Below, in pieces: positions 7,001 to 11,814 of a DNA stretch of 11,814 nucleotides (within the stretch, counting starts at the first letter, position 1; every line of letters starts with the position of its first letter). The translations under genes were made by a program, and so were the position numbers. The notes under the pieces were generated by a model. It worked only from the letters and a program-made list of their open reading frames with translations. It ran no database searches and had not been told where the DNA came from. The stretch is from Baffinella frigidus (Eukaryota > Cryptophyceae > Cryptomonadales > Baffinellaceae), in NCBI GenBank assembly GCA_026770585.1, contig MU647346.1, positions 88,475 through 100,288 on the forward strand, given 5' to 3'.

Positions 7001-10000
7001 TCAAGGATCTGGGGGGCGGAGAGGAGGAGCCCGGCGAGGAGCCTGCACGCGCGGGGGAGGGTGGGGATGCTGCGATGGGCGAGGAGGAGGGCGAGGTCGA
7101 CGAGCCTGGGGCGGAGGGCGGCGGCGCGGAGCCTAAGGGTGTGGTGCTCGGCACGGAGCGCGACTCCCAGGAGGCTGCCCGCGCCTACCACAGGTGCCCC
7201 TCCTCCGCACCTCTTTACTGCCACACGCCTCGCCGCTCCTCCCCACATCCCTCCTCCAGCTCGAGCAGGCACCCCTCCCGATCGCTGCCCTCCCTGGCTC
7301 CCCTCCCGATCGCCGCCCTCCCTGGCTCCCCGTGCCAGCAGGCATCGATGCCCCGCCGTCGGGGCATGCAGCATGCGTCGGCGTGGTAGAGCTGGGGGGC
7401 TGCTGGGCGGGGCGTCAGGGCGCGTTAGTCGGCGGGGCGGCGTCAGTCAGTCACGCTGAGTGAAACGGAGGGGGTTGGCGGGCTGGCGTGACCCTGGCGG
7501 TGACCCTGGCGTGACCCTGACGGAGATGGCGGTGGCAGGGTGTACCGCGCGGTGGTGCGCAAGGGGGGGTGGGCGATGCAGGCAGAGCTTGAGGTGCCGG
7601 GAGGGTACCCTGAGACGGCACCAATCTTCTCTCTCACGCTCCTCAAGGAGGGCCCGCGCCCCAGCCTCACCCCTGCCGGCCTCCAGGTCCGCCCCTGCTC
7701 AGACCCTCCCCTCTGTGCCTCCCATCCACCCCTGCCCTCCTCCTTGCTCCACCTCCTTCGCCCGTGGGGGGGTGGGGGGCTGGCAGGCAGCCTGGCACGT
7801 GGCAGACGCCGGCACTTGCTGCCTGCCGCGCCACCAGAGCGCCTGCCTGCCGCGCCACCAGAGCGCCTGCCTCCAGAGCGGAGACGGGGCCATCTGCCCC
7901 GTCTGGCCGCGCTGCCCTGCCCCGAGGAGCTGAAGGAGCCGTCTCCGTGGCTTGCCGCAGGTGGGTGCCGACCCGAAGGCGCTGTCTGCCGCCGCGGCCG
8001 CGCGCCAGGTGCTGCTCCCCGTGCCATTTGCGCCCCCCGCACGGTCCCGCCCTCGGTCCCGTGCTGCCGCATGCGACACGTTGTCCACAGCACCCTCCTG
8101 TGGCATTGATTGCGCGCCTCTCGGTGTAGTGGGCAGTGGGGAGCTTGTGAGCGGTGATCCCAGGGAAGGAAGGCGGAGAGGGTCTCGCGGCTGGTAGGGG
8201 CGACAGTCTGCCGCGCAGTGCTGACCCCAGCTGCTGTGGCGTTGATTGCTCGGCTCTCGGTGCGTGGGCAGCTTTCGATGGGTGCGTCTCAGGGAAGAGA
8301 GGCGCAGAGGGTGCAGCTGGCAGGGGCAAGCTGCCGCGCGGCGCTGACCCTCAGCGCCTGCAGGCTCTTCGGCAGGCGCTGCGTCTCCCCTTGTGCCATG
8401 CGCTCTCTAAGCTAGCGGCGAGGCTCTGGAAACGCGTTTTCGGGAAACGTGCTCTGGACTAACACGGGTTTTGGGTAAGGTTGACACGGGTTTAGTGTGA
8501 GGCGCTCTGGAATAACACGGGTGTTGCGAAAACACGTTTTCGGGACGCGTTTTCGGAACGTGCTCTGGACTCACACGGGTGTCAGGTTAGGCCTAACGCG
8601 GTAGCCCCTGATATAGGCGGGCGAGGCGACGGACAACGCACTGCGCGCAATGGAGGAGGAGATCAACGTCTTTGCCAAGGATGATGCCAAGAAGGCTGGC
8701 TGCCCTCCTGCCCAGCTCCTGGTCTCGCTCCCGCCCCCCCCCCCCCGATTGCTGGCCGCACCTCACGCACGCCACGCCACCCAGCCTCTCACAGGTGCCA
8801 CTGGCCCACGCAGCGCTGTAGGGGGGGGGGTGGCGGGGGTTAATTAGGAGGCCAAATTTGGCTGCCCTCCTGCTCAGCTCCTGGTCACGCTCGCCGCCCC
8901 CCGCCGCATTGCCCAGCTCCTGGTCTCTCTCGCGCGCCCCGCCCCATTGCCACGCTCCTGGTCTTTCGCGCGCCCCTCCCGATTGACGGCGGCGGCTCAC
9001 GCACGTCCCGCCAGCCGTGGCACTTGGCAGAGCCTCTGCCAGGTGCCACTGGCTCACGCAGGCCTGTTGGGGGTGGGGGGTCGGTTTAATTGGGAGGCCT
9101 AATTGAATTACTGTGCCCTAAGGCTGGATTATATGTGTGCTCTGGATTACCGAATTTGTAATTCACATGTGGTTCAGTGGACCTAAAATGTTTGAATCGT
9201 GTGAAACATAATGAAACGTCGCGTTTTTCAATTGCATTGTTCTGAGCTTCCTTAACGCGAATGAAAACGTAACACTCGCAACGTTTCGACATAATTCCCG
9301 CACGGGCTTCAAAAGAGTCACGGTTTCAAACCTATTTTATGGCTCATGCGTTGCGGTTTGCATGAAAATCTGCTCCGATTCGAAATAACTTACAGTCACC
9401 GATTGACTGAACTGCGCATTTTGTCGACGCATAGAATCGTCCCTAAGTGATTTTTCCTTCTCCCCTATGAAAGAGGGAGATGACTCAAACAACCACGAGG
9501 CATCGGCTCCAAGAATGAGGCTGCAATACAGGGTACCTCGCTCATGAGAAACTGTCCCCCCCCTAGGACCACCATAGGGCCCTAGGCATAGGCCTACTGC
9601 AGGGTCCTAGGGGGAGGCAGTTTCTTATGAGCGAGGTACCCCTGTGTACCCGCCCCCATGGATCGTGCGTCTGCAGGGCACGCTGGAGGAGCGGCAGTGC
9701 GGCAGCGCCTCCCCGGCATAATCTGGGGACATATTTAATTTACAAGAAAATGGAACCCTATGTGTTCATAGGAGTCGGAAAAAGATTAATTAGGGCTCTC
9801 AGTACATTTAAATAGGGCAGAATTCGGTTTGGTAGTACATTTTCTTTTAAATTAAACATGTTCCCGGATGAGACTGCAGCACCGCCTCTCCCGGGACAGC
9901 CGTCGGGTGTCGGGTGGCGCGTGATGGCTCACGTGGTGTCGCGTGGTGGTACGTGGTGGCTGACGCGGCGACGCGTGGGCGGTGGCAGGTGTACCAGCTG

Positions 10001-10141
10001 TGGGTGCTGCTGCACTGCGCGTCGATCTACATGGACGTGGAGGGGGGCGCGACAGTCGCGGCGCGCCCCCACCGCGGCCGCGACCGCCGCCTCCCCTTCC
10101 TCTACTCTGCCGACGCCAACGCCAACTCCCAGCGCCCCTGA
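3070..10141 (+). CDS. THOC5: THO complex subunit 5 (THOC5), eight-exon gene
   Basis: THOC5 is a subunit of THO, the core of the nuclear TREX complex that couples transcription and splicing to mRNA export through NXF1. The proposed exons are 3070-4071, 4328-4479, 5923-6103, 6877-7193, 7539-7686, 7961-8008, 8617-8721 and 9989-10141. Every join keeps frame with GT-AG borders (phases 0, 2, 0, 2, 0, 0, 0), giving about 701 aa against the 683 aa I recall for human THOC5. Recognition rests on colinear family blocks: the N-terminal helical part, [19 protein letters not shown] (human-like LPPPLYVLFVQ), a basic KKRRRGK at residues 281-287 followed by HPLAVAVEI and [10 protein letters not shown], then [55 protein letters not shown], and the C-terminal [18 protein letters not shown]. 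No internal stops or frameshifts occur within exons, so the gene looks intact. The start at 3070 fits the family N-terminus; an ATG at 2956 in the same frame, or an upstream exon ending before the CAG|GT at 3073-3076, are alternatives. The sixth exon is the least certain. Confidence 0.88.
4126..4155. repeat. 15-nt tandem duplication in THOC5 intron 1
   Basis: TGGGCCCTGCGTGCC occurs twice head to tail at 4126-4140 and 4141-4155. Intron 1 (4072-4327, 256 nt) is otherwise pyrimidine-rich at its start and G-rich near its end. Confidence 0.85.
4328..4479 (+). CDS. THOC5: THOC5 exon 2
   Basis: The acceptor GCGCGCAG is followed by [20 protein letters not shown], then [11 protein letters not shown] and [15 protein letters not shown]. 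It continues the strand that ends exon 1; human THOC5 reads MTVKAK at the same place, followed later by a short gap and N/Y/F residues. The donor is CCCGCAG|GTCCCG in phase 2. Confidence 0.85.
4480..5107. repeat. THOC5 intron 2, 5' part: pyrimidine tract and unassigned sequence
   Basis: From 4484 to about 4680 the plus strand is almost entirely C and T, a degenerate (CCCTCCCT)n tract with a few G and A. From 4690 to 5107 the sequence is more mixed and somewhat AT-richer. It includes two close copies of AGACGTTTCCC (about 4859 and 4889) followed by CAGCCTCT. No gene is seen here. Confidence 0.7.
5108..5905. repeat. Interstitial telomere-like (CCCTAAA)n block within THOC5 intron 2
   Basis: About 800 bp of 7-nt repeats. 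Five CCCTGAA units occupy 5126-5160 and seven perfect CCCTAAA units occupy 5161-5209. Increasingly degenerate units follow (CCATAAA, CACTAAA, CCCCAAA), then CCCTAAG/CCCCAAG-type variants near 5805-5860. On the plus strand this is the C-rich telomere strand. It ends about 18 nt before the exon 3 acceptor and is transcribed as part of the THOC5 pre-mRNA. Confidence 0.95.
5923..6103 (+). CDS. THOC5: THOC5 exon 3
   Basis: The acceptor AACGCAG opens one base that completes the Arg codon left by exon 2, then [20 protein letters not shown] and [14 protein letters not shown], ending [16 protein letters not shown]. The [15 protein letters not shown] block matches the family sequence around HPYLWVQKLGGLHFP, and the [10 protein letters not shown] helix matches the following VQSRLAL helix. 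The donor GCTCAG|GTCCCG is phase 0. The exon has no start codon and is under 70 codons, so a plain ORF search misses it. Confidence 0.88.
6117..6175. repeat. 10-nt tandem repeat in THOC5 intron 3
   Basis: About five head-to-tail copies of CTCCGACACC, the fourth and fifth slightly changed (CTCTGACACC, CTCCGCCACACC). The array begins about 13 nt after the splice donor of exon 3. Confidence 0.85.
6401..6597. repeat. TAGG tetranucleotide microsatellite in THOC5 intron 3
   Basis: About 197 bp of (AGGT)n/(TAGG)n with scattered changes (AGGC, AGAT, ATGT). In its minus-strand frames it would translate as a Thr-Tyr-Leu-Pro repeat, but this is a simple repeat and not a gene. The rest of intron 3 (6104-6876) holds nothing else that I can identify. 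Confidence 0.95.
6877..7193 (+). CDS. THOC5: THOC5 exon 4, with an acidic linker
   Basis: After CCTCAG the exon encodes [20 protein letters not shown], then a less conserved stretch ([14 protein letters not shown]). A long acidic Gly/Glu insert follows ([19 protein letters not shown] and [15 protein letters not shown]), and the exon closes with EAARAYH. The family has a short linker before its next conserved strand, so the acidic part looks lineage-specific. Donor ACCACAG|GTGCCC, phase 2. Confidence 0.82.
7272..7327. repeat. 28-nt tandem duplication in THOC5 intron 4
   Basis: CCCCTCCCGATCGC, then Y, then GCCCTCCCTGGCT is repeated head to tail at 7272-7299 and 7300-7327 with one C/T difference. 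Intron 4 (7194-7538) also holds a small hairpin, ATGCCCCG/CGGGGCAT at 7348-7367. Three GTGACCCTG repeats (7487-7521) sit just ahead of the acceptor. Confidence 0.85.
7539..7686 (+). CDS. THOC5: THOC5 exon 5
   Basis: The acceptor GGTGGCAG is followed by G, which completes Arg, then [20 protein letters not shown] and [18 protein letters not shown]. This is one of the strongest family matches: human THOC5 has a strand of the form YYMALIERG...VLNPGYSSIPPVFQLCLNW here, with P-G-Y and the P.F.L strand in the same order. The donor CTCCAG|GTCCGC is phase 0. Confidence 0.9.
7819..7883. repeat. 24-nt tandem repeat in THOC5 intron 5
   Basis: CTGCCTGCCGCGCCACCAGA plus GCGC is present twice perfectly at 7819-7842 and 7843-7866, followed by a shortened third copy (CTGCCTCCAGAGC). 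Confidence 0.9.
7961..8008 (+). CDS. THOC5: THOC5 exon 6, 48-nt candidate microexon
   Basis: CTTGCCGCAG precedes 48 nt encoding [16 protein letters not shown], followed by GTGCTG. Both borders are phase 0, matching exons 5 and 7, and the peptide could extend the low-conservation loop between LLKEG and DNALRAMEE. Without it, exon 5 joins exon 7 directly and still in frame, so inclusion is a judgement from splice-site quality only. Confidence 0.45.
8099..8360. repeat. ~136-bp tandem duplication in THOC5 intron 6
   Basis: Unit 1 (8099-8234) and unit 2 (8235-~8360) share TGTGGCRTTGATTGC, CTCTCGGTG, GTGGGCAG, CAGGGAAG, AGAGGGT, GGCTGGTAGGGGC/AGCTGGCAGGGGC, CTGCCGCGC and GCTGACCC in the same order. 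Several small indels separate the copies, so the duplication is not recent. Each unit also resembles translated sequence by chance, but no conserved frame is seen. Confidence 0.85.
8430..8597. repeat. Dispersed CGTTTTCGGGA / CTCTGGACT-ACACGGGT repeats ahead of THOC5 exon 7
   Basis: A ~50-nt block, ACGCGTTTTCGGGAAACGTG then CTCTGGACTAACACGGGTTTT, begins at about 8431. A similar block with CGTTTTCGGAACGTGCTCTG, GACTCACACGGGTGTC begins at about 8546. An intermediate third copy of the CTCTGGAATAACACGGGTG part lies at about 8507, and CACGTTTTCGGG follows it. The block ends about 20 nt before the acceptor ATATAG. Confidence 0.8.
8617..8721 (+). CDS. THOC5: THOC5 exon 7
   Basis: The acceptor GATATAG is followed by [20 protein letters not shown] and [15 protein letters not shown]. 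The [14 protein letters not shown] block corresponds to DDNIRAMEGEVNV of animal THOC5. CPPAQLL corresponds to the PSHQLL that leads into the final helix. The donor is CTCCTG|GTCTCG, phase 0. Reading through it gives a stop at 8845, so splicing here is required for the family C-terminus. This exon end is duplicated downstream (see 8860-9099). Confidence 0.88.
8698..9099. repeat. Tandem duplication of the THOC5 exon 7 end and adjoining intron
   Basis: Copy A (8698-8853) contains the last 24 nt of exon 7 and the donor. Copy B (8860-9099) repeats it. The 24-nt exon end recurs at 8860-8883 with one change, and both copies close with CAGGTGCCACTGGCYCACGC, a G-run and TTAATTRGGAGGCC. Copy B also holds two further CAGCTCCTGGT/CACGCTCCTGGT units (8914, 8951). 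The result is four donor-like CTCCTG|GT sites, of which only the first leads to the conserved C-terminus. Confidence 0.85.
9100..9525. other. AT-rich island in THOC5 intron 7
   Basis: About 425 bp of visibly lower GC content than anything around it (for example AATTGAATTACTGTG, GTTTGAATCGTGTGAAAC). No ORF of note and no clear terminal repeats were seen, apart from a short CAGTCA/TGACTG inverted pair near 9393-9409. It ends directly at the TIR element at 9529. It may be inserted DNA or the remains of a mobile element. Confidence 0.5.
9529..9644 (+). mobile_element. TA-flanked foldback MITE, copy 1 (in THOC5 intron 7)
   Basis: Left end CAGGGTACCTCGCTCATGAG; right end is the reverse complement form CTTATGAGCGAGGTACCCCTG, read here as CTTATGAGCGAGG plus TACCCCTG. 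TA precedes the element (9527-9528); the right flank is TG then TA. Inside lie a C-run with CCTAGGACCACCATAGGGCC and CTAGGCATAGGCCTACTG. No protein is encoded. TA flanks and short CAG-initial TIRs are typical of non-autonomous Tc1/mariner-type elements. Confidence 0.85.
9718..9876. mobile_element. AT-rich inverted-repeat element in THOC5 intron 7
   Basis: TTTAATTTACAAGAAAATG (9734-9752) faces CATTTTCTTTTAAATTAAA (9838-9856), 18 of 19 matching as an inverted pair. The pairing extends outward imperfectly (GGGGACAT / ATGTTCCC). The interior (~85 bp) is AT-rich and non-coding. GC-rich flanks on either side resemble each other (GCAGCGCCTCCCC before, GCAGCACCGCCTCTCCC after), possibly an imperfect target duplication. 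Outer limits are estimates. Confidence 0.6.
9989..10141 (+). CDS. THOC5: THOC5 exon 8 (C-terminus)
   Basis: After GCGGTGGCAG the exon encodes [20 protein letters not shown], then a basic [12 protein letters not shown] and [13 protein letters not shown], with TGA at 10139. The [15 protein letters not shown] helix corresponds to the family LCVLLDVYLETE helix, and the tail's RG/R-rich and aromatic residues parallel the animal C-terminus. Joined to exon 7 it reads [13 protein letters not shown]. Confidence 0.88.
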   Translation: MYQLWVLLHCASIYMDVEGGATVAARPHRGRDRRLPFLYSADANANSQRP

Positions 10142-10574
10142 TCCTCGTCCTTCGATCATCTAGCGCTATCGAGACCCAAGTGCGGACGCCCGGACGTGCG
10201 AGCGAGCGGGCGCTGACTGGCTCACAGCGAAGCCCAAGTTGCTCGCCGCGCGCGGTCAGTGTCTCGTGACTCGCGCAAGCGCTGCCGCGCGCCGTGCGGC
10301 CTCTGCCGAGAGGGCCGGCGCGTGGTGGTGGTGGGGGGCAGGCATGCTGGCATGTTGCAAATGCACTCAGGCTCTTGTTTCACTGCACGCACCTACAGCC
10401 TAGTGCACCCACAGGGATACCTCGCACCACCCTTGCTTGAGGGTCGGTCGGTCCTCTTGTTCTGAAATTAGTACCAAAGAGTTGATTAAATCTCGCGTTA
10501 GTCAACCCTCTGGTACTCAGTGAGGAACACTCAGGGGTCGAATCCGTTCTATATTCTCAAGGTACGGGCTCATG
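10142..10574. other. THOC5 3' flank, with a TIR fragment and a 46-nt inverted repeat
   Basis: No gene is supported. CAGGGATACCTCGCAC at 10412 resembles a decayed end of the TA-flanked MITE. GTACCAAAGAGTTGA (10471-10485) faces TCAACCCTCTGGTAC (10502-10516), 13 of 15 pairing around a 16-nt loop. It could be a foldback element or a structure in the THOC5 3' UTR. I see no AATAAA or TGTAA polyadenylation signal near the stop. Confidence 0.5.
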
Positions 10575-10576
10575 TA

Positions 10577-10695
10577 CCGGGGTACCTCGATCATAAGAAA
10601 CTGCTCCCCCCCCCCAGGACTACCGTAGGGCCATAGGCATAGGCCTACTGTAGGGCCCTAGGGGATGGCTGTTTCTTATGATCGAGGTACCCCTG
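10577..10695 (+). mobile_element. TA-flanked foldback MITE, copy 2
   Basis: Left end CCGGGGTACCTCGATCATAA, right end its complement ATGATCGAGGTACCCCTG, with TA on both sides (10575-10576 and 10696-10697). The interior has the same AGGACTACCGTAGGGCC and CATAGGCATAGGCCTACTG order as copy 1, so it is in the same orientation. Both arms share GATC where copies 1 and 3 have GCTC or GAGC. This is a paired change, so the two arms match each other better than they match the other copies. Confidence 0.88.
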
Positions 10696-10852
10696 TACAC
10701 GAAGTATCCCTCTACAGAGAACAAGGTTTGGTGTGTGCGGTGCATCACTAGCCGGACGAGAATGAGGTTCATGGCGCACGCGGGGTCCCTTGCAAGGAGC
10801 GTGCGCACACGGGTGCCCCTGAGAAGCAGCGTGCGACGCGCGGGGCCTGGTA

Positions 10853-10978
10853 CAGGGGTACCTCGCTCCTGAGAAACTGCCCCCCCCTAGGGGGGGGGGC
10901 AGTTTCAGTGGGCCTATGCCTAGGGCCTTCTGGTGGTCCCTAGGGGGGGGGGCGTTTCTTATGAGCGAGGTACCCCTG
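10853..10978 (-). mobile_element. TA-flanked foldback MITE, copy 3, opposite orientation
   Basis: Left end CAGGGGTACCTCGCTCCTGA, right end ATGAGCGAGGTACCCCTG, with TA on both sides (10851-10852 and 10979-10980). The core GGGCCTATGCCTAGGGCC and TTCTGGTGGTCCCTAGGG is the reverse complement of the core in copies 1 and 2. One arm holds an extra nested hairpin (GAAACTGCCCCCCCCTAG against its complement GGGGGGGCAGTTTC). Confidence 0.88.
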
Positions 10979-10980
10979 TA

Positions 10981-11790
10981 CCTGACGGTGGTGGCAGGAC
11001 GCCGTCGCGCGAGACTCGGGCGGAAGTACACGAATTTGTTTATTATCACTAGGGGGTTGGGGGGAGAAAGGAGAGCTTGGTGCAGAGTTAGTTGGGGTTG
11101 GAGGAAGACAGCTGGAACAGAGGTGGCAGAGGCAGTGCGCTGCGTCCGCGCAGAGCCTTCGGTGTCTTCGGACCGAGGCGCAGTCCTTCTCTGAGAAAAG
11201 CAGTGCGTTCGCTACTCGGTACGCGAGTGAGTCGAGGGATCGAGGCCTCAAGGCGTAGAAGGCGGATCGAAGAAGAGGGAAGAGGAGGCGTCACACACTG
11301 GTCCAAGCCACGCAGGTTGGTCGATGAGGCCTGCGGCAACGGACGCAAAAGGCGAGAGTGGCGGGGGCGGAGCGAAGATGGCGGCGGCGGACGTCGGGGT
11401 GTAGGCGGGGTGCGAGAAGGGGGAGGCGCTGGGCGGCGGTGGGGCAGGCGGGCACTCGGATCCTGCGACGGGCGGCGCTCGCTCGGCCTTGCAGCGGAAC
11501 GCGACGGGGCGCCCCCTTCCCCCGGGCAAGGTTGCGCCAACACCTGCCGGAAGGTCACGTGGGGGGAAGAGCGTTCACCTCCAACCTCCACTCGATGTTT
11601 CTCACCCCCGTACCAAGGTGTCGCGTTGTCTCTTGCAAAAAGAAAGAGATCCGGTAGCAAGAGGCCTCCAAAAGGTCTAGTCTCTCTCCGAGGTTCGCTG
11701 GCGCGCATGGGACTGGAGGCAACTTGCGCACGAGGGTCTCGACTGAACACCCTGCAGTGTACACCCCTCACGCTTCCCCGTGTTCCATCG
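10981..11790. other. GC-rich 3' region, no gene supported; possible start of another gene
   Basis: Open frames exist on both strands but read as low-complexity Pro/Arg/Ser sequence with no family I recognise. Around 11345-11380 the plus strand changes to purine-rich GC sequence ending GAGCGAAGATGGCGGCGGCG, a strong Kozak-like start. That frame closes after eight codons (TAG at 11402) unless a donor at GGG|GTGTAG is used. A first exon of a gene continuing past the contig end is possible but unproven. Confidence 0.3.
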
Positions 11791-11814
11791 CCCCCCCCCC
11801 CCCCCCCCCCCCCC
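11791..11814. repeat. 3' terminal poly-C run (contig edge)
   Basis: The contig closes with 24 consecutive C. Read outward from either end of the contig, the 3' direction terminates in C, which mirrors the 39 G at the start. Confidence 0.9.

Noticed and set aside
7667-8329. Minus-strand ORFs of 135-220 codons across 7443-8329
   Set aside because: Compositional shadows over introns and tandem repeats, with no recognisable family.
10620-11049. Frames giving RGTSLIRN- or MSEVPLY-like peptides
   Set aside because: These are translations of the MITE terminal repeats, seen at every copy, not genes.
11088-11771. 227-codon minus-strand ORF at the 3' end
   Set aside because: Pro/Ser/Arg-rich with no conserved motif; it ends over a region that also reads open on the plus strand, so coding cannot be supported.
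1-11814. tRNA, rRNA, CRISPR array, bacterial operon or prophage
   Set aside because: No cloverleaf, rRNA core, regularly spaced repeat-spacer pattern or ribosome-binding-site-led gene cluster was seen; gene architecture is eukaryotic.

Overview
The window looks like one whole contig from the nuclear genome of a eukaryotic microalga or related protist. The genes are split by GT-AG introns, exon codons are very GC-rich, there are no ribosome-binding sites or operons, and interstitial repeats of the CCCTAAA (TTTAGGG) telomere type occur inside introns. That telomere type fits green algae/plants and dinoflagellates among others. I cannot fix the lineage from sequence alone. Both contig ends are homopolymers (39 G at the start, 24 C at the end).

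Layout. (1) 1-~450: G-run, a half copy of a TA-flanked terminal-inverted-repeat element, a 138-bp foldback element (179-316) and a short tandem repeat. (2) ~435-1787, minus strand: part of an Ala/Glu/Arg-rich coiled-coil protein gene with one well-supported intron (1331-1164) and less certain 5' and 3' ends. (3) ~1790-3069: the divergent intergenic region, with a less GC-rich block, minisatellites and a strong 49-nt hairpin. (4) 3070-10141, plus strand: a complete THOC5 gene (THO/TREX complex subunit 5), reconstructed here by eye as eight exons whose splice phases all agree (about 701 aa, close to the 683 aa I recall for human THOC5). None of it is visible as one open frame because seven introns interrupt it. 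(5) 10142-11814: no gene I can support, two more full copies of the TA-flanked foldback element, a 46-nt inverted repeat, and a GC-rich, Kozak-like stretch near 11378 that might be the start of another gene.

The most striking property is what sits in the THOC5 introns. Nearly every intron carries its own tandem repeat: a 15-mer, a pyrimidine tract plus ~800 bp of telomere-like repeats, a TAGG microsatellite, a 28-mer, a 24-mer, a 136-bp duplication, and a duplicated exon end. Most introns are also bounded at both ends by the same CAGGT-type direct repeat, the mark expected when introns arise by insertion into, or duplication of, AGGT sites. A miniature transposon family (TIR CAGGGGTACCTCGCTCATAA, TA target duplication) has three complete and at least one partial copy here. 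No RNA genes or CRISPR were found.
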